From Agriotes lineatus (taxonomy: Eukaryota; Arthropoda; Insecta; Coleoptera; Elateridae): 64,000 bases of DNA. The notes beneath the pieces were generated by a model. It ran no database searches. It saw only the letters and a list, made by a program, of their open reading frames with translations, and had not been told where the DNA came from. This document shows positions 58,501-64,000 of the stretch, one piece after another (position 1 is the stretch's first letter; every line of letters starts with the position of its first letter). The stretch lies in assembly GCA_940337035.1 (NCBI GenBank), contig CALNHX010001062.1, positions 186,001 to 250,000 on the forward strand, in the 5' to 3' direction. Made by a program: the position numbers and the translations under genes.

Positions 58501-58655
58501 ACGGGTGTTCATTAATAAAACCGTTTGGGGTTGGTCATGACCTTATGTTTTTTCTTAATGCATAATTTGGAAATGGCATGATATTTGAGAGTAGATCTAA
58601 CATACGTTCATTAAGTCATAGCCAACTCCAAACGGATTTATTAATGAATACTCTT
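58501..58655. mobile_element. 155-bp MITE downstream of gene B
   Basis: Inverted ends: left GGTGTTCATTAATAAAACCG and right, inverted, AGTATTCATTAATAAATCCG, each followed by TTTGG(G/A)GTTGG. TA at 58499-58500 and 58656-58657. Mariner-type size and target. Confidence 0.82.
58514..58519 (+). terminator. Candidate polyadenylation signal, gene B
   Basis: AATAAA 408 bp after the stop, inside the MITE. I saw no AATAAA or ATTAAA between the stop and this point. Confidence 0.35.
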
Positions 58656-59508
58656 TAGTTGCAATATACGTATTGTAAAGCTGATGTAGTTTATTTAGAA
58701 TTAATGAAATTAGTAAAATAACACAATAACGTCATTTCAAGTTTCTTCAGCCAAGGGAACAGATTTGTTTTTTAAAAATGTCTGCTTTGCGCACTAGTTT
58801 GGAGTTGAACAGTAAAGAGACAAACAGTAATTCTATATTCAAATCAATAATAGGTTCTACAAAAAGGTAATGCAACTTCTCAGGGAACGCTCATAGACTG
58901 TGACAGATTTACTTGACAACCGTGACCGTCGAGATTCCACTTGGCAGGTGTACACCGTATAAAAACAAGAAGACTAAAAAGTGCTGAACATATGAACCCA
59001 ATTATATAGTAGAAATACATTTTTTATAACTTACCCAACGATGAAAGCTAAGCCCTAATTGAGAGAAATGTATTACTACGTTATTATATTTTCTTTAACT
59101 AAAAATACTAATCTTGTACATATTGTGATCCTTTGAAATATAACTTTCTTACGTATTATAAATATCAGATACTGTCATACATATTAAATTAATTTGCACT
59201 CCCATTTTCTATTTTCTAATATCAGCGCACCCAGTTTTCTGAATAACCCTTTACACGATTTCCCCAAGCAGCCTGGAATATTTATTTCCTAAAATAACAT
59301 TATAGTGACTCGCATAATTGGAAAAACTACAATGTACATCAAATATTCATTTATGATTTTAATTACACTAATTTAAAACTTGCCCAAAGACATATACATA
59401 GGTATTTATACACAACGAATTTCATAACAACTTTTATCTTCATCAGTGTTGTTAGAGACTCTTAACCAATTTAATTTTAGTATCGTTAAGAGCTTCATTA
59501 CCTCACTC
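58656..59508. other. AT-rich spacer, no gene seen
   Basis: Nothing supported. Confidence 0.3.
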
Positions 59509-59534
59509 AGTGCGGTAATGAATATTACCGCACT
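59509..59534. repeat. 26-bp hairpin
   Basis: AGTGCGGTAAT and its perfect inverse around a 4-nt loop. Confidence 0.75.
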
Positions 59535-59614
59535 CTTTTTGTATAAAGAAATACATTGAACCAGAATTTATTGATGAAGATAAAATATTGAACAATACAC
59601 GCTTGCTTATGGCA

Positions 59615-59690
59615 CTTAACGAGACTCGTTTGATTGCCGCAAAACTCGGCTCACCGCCTCGTTTTTGGCAATCGAACTCGTGTCGTTAAG
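59615..59690. repeat. 76-bp fold-back
   Basis: CTTAACGA...GATTGCCGCAAAAC pairs with GTTTTTGGCAATCG...TCGTTAAG around CTCGGCTCACCGCCTC, with small bulges. Confidence 0.75.
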
Positions 59691-59937
59691 ATGCTCATAA
59701 TCAAACTTGTATCGTTAATATCTATAATTGGGATAGTACATTCATTATAACACCTCACTGATTGGGTTAGGTAATAACAGTCGCTCTTTACAAATTCTAA
59801 TTCAATCAAGTTTTTAATATCAATCTACCTGAAAACTGAAAAATAATGCTTTTATTTGTTCCTCACTTGTAAACATCAATTTATCAAGTCACTGTATTCA
59901 CCTTGAAAATGTTTCTTAACTGGCTAGCCAGTATAGT

Positions 59938-60067
59938 ATTTTACAGTAGAAGTCCGTTAGGATAGCCTTTACTGCCGAGCCAGAGAATTTGTGAGACGAG
60001 CTCGAAGAGCGAGTCGAATAATACTGGCGAGGCAGTAAAGGCCCTAACGGACGTGTATTGTACAATA
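59938..60067. repeat. 130-bp fold-back
   Basis: Arms contain GTCCGTTAGG...CCTTTACTGCC and GGCAGTAAAGG...CCTAACGGAC. The flanking CTGGCTAGCCAG is itself a 12-bp palindrome, and a related TGTCTAGCCAGTAC lies at about 60568. Confidence 0.75.
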
Positions 60068-60395
60068 GTTTTTGTAATACCTACATACAATTCGGTTATA
60101 TCTATATTTTCTAATTTATTTTCATCAAAACGCTAGGTTTGTGTAATGACATTTTAGAATGATTGAGAGTGCGTAGAACGTTGCAACTGTTGTTTATAAA
60201 TGTCAGTTATTTCCAATTTCGTGTATGGTTGTAAGCAGTTTTAAGTAACCAGCTCGTAACTTATGACATCTGTAGAAAATGATGAAGATATTCCTAAAGA
60301 CGTTAAGATTCTGAATGAGCAAGTTATTTTAGCGTATGTTCAGGAGTTATAGCAGTTTTTTGCGCCTTCTTCTATGTGGAGTTGAAGGCTTGCTT

Positions 60396-60450
60396 GCTGC
60401 TGGATTTGTGTGACAAACGTCACATTGACGTTTGGCACACAGTTTAGCAG
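60396..60450. repeat. 55-bp fold-back
   Basis: CTGCTGGATTTGTGTGACAA and TGACGTTTGGCACACAGTTT...CAG form a long stem around CGTCACAT, with a few bulges. Confidence 0.7.
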
Positions 60451-60751
60451 GCCGTGGTCTTTACGGACACTTTTTACGGCCGGGCCGTAAAGAGGTTGCT
60501 TACGCAGTAGTAAACAATCCTTAAAGAAATATTTAACAAGTAGGTATTACAAAAAATTTTTTACTGTCTAGCCAGTACATTTTACAAACGTGCTCATAGA
60601 TAAATGATAGCCTGCAAAGCCAGAGTTGTCTTTTTTAGTATATGTCATATTGATGAATTTAGTTGCTTGTCAGTTTGACATTTTGAATAAATGGTAAATT
60701 TCTAGTTATTTACAAGTGAGGATCAAATAAAATATTCAACAATACAAGCAA

Positions 60752-60842
60752 GGTAACAGGTTTTACTGGCTCAAGAAGGTGACTGGCTCTCCTTTGGCTC
60801 GCCAGTCATATCCTTCTATTCGCCAGTAAAAACCCTCTTACC
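60752..60842. repeat. 91-bp fold-back
   Basis: GGTAACAGGTTTTACTGGC...GACTGGC pairs with GCCAGTC...GCCAGTAAAAACCCTCTTACC. Confidence 0.75.
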
Positions 60843-61054
60843 AAGCTAGTAATGTTAAATACTATAATTTTTGTTATTTCATGCATAATAATATTCTTTT
60901 ATTTATTACACAGATACACACACTTGAAGTATGATTTTGATCCCTTGTTCCTCGTTGATAAAGTAACACTTTAATTTCTAGGGAATAGGGTTACTTTGTG
61001 GGGGTTAAAATGAAAGCGAAAGTTATAACTAAAAATTAATTAATGTAATAAATA

Positions 61055-61860
61055 ATAGTTATTTATGTATCAAAGTTTTAAGAAGGCGTTTATGGCCTGC
61101 GGCGTAAAAATTAGAACTCAACGCTAGTCATTCTCGAGGTGCATACAAAATTTTATGTACAGACTAGAATATTCACAATTAAAATCAGATTATTGATTTT
61201 GACTTTACGTCCGGTTTAGTGTCGCTTAGCGGGCCGTAGTAGCTATGTACCAAGGGCGTAAGAAGGCGTTTATAGCCCGCGGCGTTAAATTAAAGCCAAA
61301 GGCAAAGCCTCTAACGCTAATTGCGCATGAGATGTATACAATATACATACAGAGAGAAATATTCACGATTAATACCAGATTTTTAATTTTTATCAACTTT
61401 AGCAGCTTGCAATGTAAGTGCTTGTCAAGCTGACAAAAAAGACACTGAGCGGGCAGTAATGGTTATTTATGTACCAGGGGCATTATGAAGATGTTTATTT
61501 TCTTTCGAGGGCGACAAGTTTACAAGCCTAAGAGCCCCTGGCCGAAGGCTTATAAGTCGCCAGAGGGCTATAAACATCAAGTAATGCCCGTGGTGCATAC
61601 AACGTTTTATTTTCCACCTTGAATACGCAAATAACTTGCAACGGTTGCAGAGAAGTAAATAATGCTCCAGGGCGTTATGAGAGGGCGTAATGATAACGTC
61701 CGCTCATTATGCCCTCTCTAGAGGACATGAGAAGGCATAATAAACAGGTGTTATCATTATAGCAGCTCATAACGTCCTAGGGTGTTATGGACTGCTTTAT
61801 AAACCTTGTATCACAGATATAAACAACAAATTATAAATCAGTGGAAAATAAAGCAATTTA
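61055..61860 (+). repeat. Diverged tandem array, ~180-200-bp units
   Basis: Recurring order of words: AGTGTCGCTTAGCGGGCC, GTTATTTATGTACC, GGGCGTAAGAAGGCGTTTAT, AGCCCGCGGCGT, GCATACAAAATTTTATGTAC. Units start near 61060, 61240, 61455 and 61650. Single copies or pieces also occur at 47710-47900 and in 62860-63130. Confidence 0.65.
61667..61781. repeat. 115-bp fold-back within array
   Basis: CCAGGGCGTTATGAG...GCGTAATGATAAC pairs with GTTATCATTATAGC...CTCATAACGTCCTAGG; a second, inner pairing uses TCATTATGCC and GGCATAATAA. Confidence 0.7.
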
Positions 61861-62559
61861 CGACCCACTTAGTGTCGCTTAGAGGACCTTAATAGTTATT
61901 TGCATGTCTAAGCCGCGACATGAGTGTTTGGTGTACCGAGGAAGCCAAATAATTGGCCAACGAAGTATATACAACATTTTTTGCGCAACCGCAATAAAGA
62001 TTAAAATCTGTAAAAGGCTTTACCCAAAACTTCCATCGTCGATATTGTGACAATAAATAATTTTAAAGATGAAATTCAGTTAGGAGTAAAAATATCTTCA
62101 CGTTTCTAATAAATTAAATAGATTTTCAAATAAAAATAAACGTTATCCGTGGCCGAATTCGAACGGCAGGCGGACCGCGTGTGCAGCCCACAACATTTTG
62201 TGTGATTTGTAAGGGACTGAGCAATTTCTACCTGCGCCACGAAGCACCGACCTCTCGTATTTCTGCGTCGCAGCTATATTTAGTAACGCTTTAATTTCTG
62301 ACTCGTTTTTGTATTGTAAAAAGTTATTCTGTATCTATTGGCTCCCATTTTTTGTAAGAATAAAGCCTGCAATATGTACTATTACACTATTACTTGTATC
62401 TATTACTAAGTTGAATGAAAAATAAACAAATTTTTATTTTTTTAAGGTGCTCACCCTGTGTATATTTGTCTGAAATTTTCCCGGTGTCATTCCAGCTATA
62501 TGTATAATGTGTATGCAAAATATCGTCCTCCTCCGACAAATATTTTTTAGTTATACCGC
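61861..62559. other. Spacer, no gene supported
   Basis: 62150-62240 contains CCGAATTCGAACGGCAGG, faintly like an inverted pol III B box, but no tRNA or SINE structure can be completed. Confidence 0.25.
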
Positions 62560-62695
62560 CAACAGACAGACAGACCTGTTTTTCGTCATCTAGGGACCGT
62601 GAAACGCGAAGATCTGAAGAAATCTGGAGAGGTGATTTTTTCGTGATTACAATACTTCCTTCGTCTTTCAAACGAATGAAAAATGCATTATACAT
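62560..62695. repeat. Second copy of ACAG-tract repeat
   Basis: AACAGACAGACAGACC, then AGGGACCGTGAAACGCGAAG and CAATACTTCCTTCG; same order as 43841-44010. Confidence 0.6.
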
Positions 62696-62865
62696 TTTTT
62701 ATGCAACCGTGCCGAAAAGTTTACGGCTGCGAATTTCGAGACCGTTACTAATAACAACGGCGGCGAAATAGTAACGGTCGCTAAAACGAATTTTGCAGCC
62801 GTAACTACGTCTGTAAAAATAAACCTTTTGACACGGTTTCACAAAAACTGCTTAATGGCCTTTGG

Positions 62866-63003
62866 GCTGTAAAGTCACACATTACGCCCTCAAAGATAGG
62901 GTACGATACAAAGTGATAAATTCGGCGCGGTCGTACATAAATAACTATTACAGCTCTAGAGCCGTAAAGTGACACACTGCGCCCTCAATGATAGAGTATA
63001 GAG
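62866..63003 (+). repeat. 100-bp spaced direct duplication
   Basis: GCTGTAAAGTCACACATTAC...GCCCTCAAAGATAGGGTA at about 62868 and GCCGTAAAGTGACACACTGC...GCCCTCAATGATAGAGTA at about 62970, separated by CGTACATAAATAACTATTAC, which is the inverse of the start of the tandem-array unit. Confidence 0.65.
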
Positions 63004-63239
63004 TGGCCTGTTCCTCCCGATCGTGTGTATATCGCGGTGTTAAACTGAGCTGTGGGCTCAGGACTTAACTTTTCTCCTTCGCAAATAAAGCTCTACTTTA
63101 ACCCGTTGCTATATAAATAACTGTTACTTATATCTTAACTACTTACCTCAAAAAGGAATGTCAATAATTGAAAATATGCGTAATATTGGTATATCTTATA
63201 AAAGTGCGATAGAGGGTAGATACTCTTTACGATCCCGGT

Positions 63240-63780
63240 AGAGGATAGATCTACTTCAGAAATAGCGACCCTGTTAGCGCTCTAGGTTGCTCTCACCTCT
63301 TATAACTGCGGAATCAAGTGCCTCCCGGATTCCTACCCACCTATAACTATTCTCCCAATATTCCGCAAAATGGAGAAAAGCAACGGGAAACCACCTCCAT
63401 TATGTTCCCAAGAGAATCACACTACTACATTCAATTCAAAATGCTCCGGAGATAAAAGTAGCTTCCCGATCGGATCTCCGAGAGGAACGGTCTTGAATGA
63501 AGCCAAGAATATAAGGACCATATAAACAACCATATACATATTGAGACATGGGGTGTCCGAAGTCAGTTTGAAGTTGTGAAACTGGCCAATATGAAACAAT
63601 AAAGAATCCAACCTGCGATCGATTACTAATAATAATCTATGGTAGTATAATCGCAGATCAACTCCCTTATCATTTATACACCACGGTAGCTCTGAAATGT
63701 TCTTACTCACCGCAATGACCTAGCTAGCTTCAAATGCGATGGCCTTGGGTCGCAGATTTCTATCATCAGCTGAACTACTG
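63240..63780 (+). mobile_element. LINE 5' end with start of endonuclease
   Basis: The sequence resembles the 5' untranslated region of insect LINEs (GGGAAACCACCTCCATTATG). Near 63545 the frame reads TWGVRSQFEVVKLANMK, matching the first conserved block (TWNVRT...GKLANV) of AP-endonuclease domains, then hits stops. The call rests on that single block. Confidence 0.5.
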
Positions 63781-64000
63781 CAAGCTCTTTTAATAATAGT
63801 AAAAAACACAGGGCGCCAGAAATCACATATTTCGAGAAATAAATAAAATTACAGCAACAATTAGGTTTATTTAATTAATTTAATGCAACATCGTAATTAG
63901 GTATGTAATTTGTTTATCACAAGGTTTAAATACAGTATATAATACAGTATATTACTAATGCTGAAAATGCAGCACGCACAAAACGAACCTCTTTTGGGCT
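63781..64000. other. Window end, no gene seen
   Basis: AT-rich; nothing supported. Confidence 0.3.

Noticed and set aside
62150..62240. Inverted B-box-like sequence suggesting a tRNA or SINE
   Set aside because: No A box at correct distance and no T-arm pairing.
1..64000. CRISPR arrays, riboswitches, operons or other prokaryotic systems
   Set aside because: None seen; the window is eukaryotic nuclear DNA with spliced genes and retroelements.

Overview
This window looks like nuclear DNA of an insect, probably a beetle (the order is inference). It is AT-rich and packed with transposon remains. The only host genes I can assemble have introns of about 43-103 bp and belong to the arthropod-expanded pickpocket branch of the DEG/ENaC sodium channels. 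There are no operons, bacterial genes, rRNA genes or convincing free tRNA genes.

Host genes. Two intact pickpocket genes lie on the + strand about 26 kb apart: 27740-29815 (9 coding exons, 554 codons) and 55953-58106 (8 coding exons, 575 codons). Every exon joins in phase and both keep the N-terminal His-Gly motif, TM1, the FPAVTIC motif, the Cys-rich ectodomain and the Gly-Phe-Ser pore motif in TM2. They share nearly all intron positions, so they are tandem paralogues whose spacer is now filled mostly by repeats.

Layout. 1-12450: truncated LINE pieces, a SINE-like module holding a pyrimidine minisatellite, palindromes, a hAT transposase pseudogene abutting a LINE, and a tandem 276-bp repeat. 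13020-15272: a young 5'-truncated LINE on the - strand with a 10-bp target-site duplication. 16553-23915: a large LTR element with about 1.9-kb LTRs, primer-binding site and polypurine tract but no coding sequence (LARD-like). Its 3' LTR carries a 1.49-kb fold-back mariner-type element and a template-switch hairpin. 27740-29815: pickpocket gene A. 32828-39128: a - strand Ty3/Gypsy-like element with gag and protease only; reverse transcriptase and most of integrase are missing. 43500-44930: a dispersed repeat and an 18-bp minisatellite. 48131-49680: a decayed LINE split by a tRNA-derived SINE with an 11-bp target duplication. 51860-54470: a second decayed LINE lacking its RT core and split by a TA-flanked MITE. 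55953-58106: pickpocket gene B, followed by a small MITE holding its first canonical polyadenylation signal. 59500-63100: fold-back hairpins and diverged tandem repeats. 63240-63780: a LINE 5' fragment.

The mobile elements do not cooperate with the channel genes in any way the sequence shows. They record nested insertion (LINE into or beside hAT, SINE into LINE, MITE into LINE, mariner-like element into LTR). Ages and family names are judged by eye; no database search or alignment program was run.
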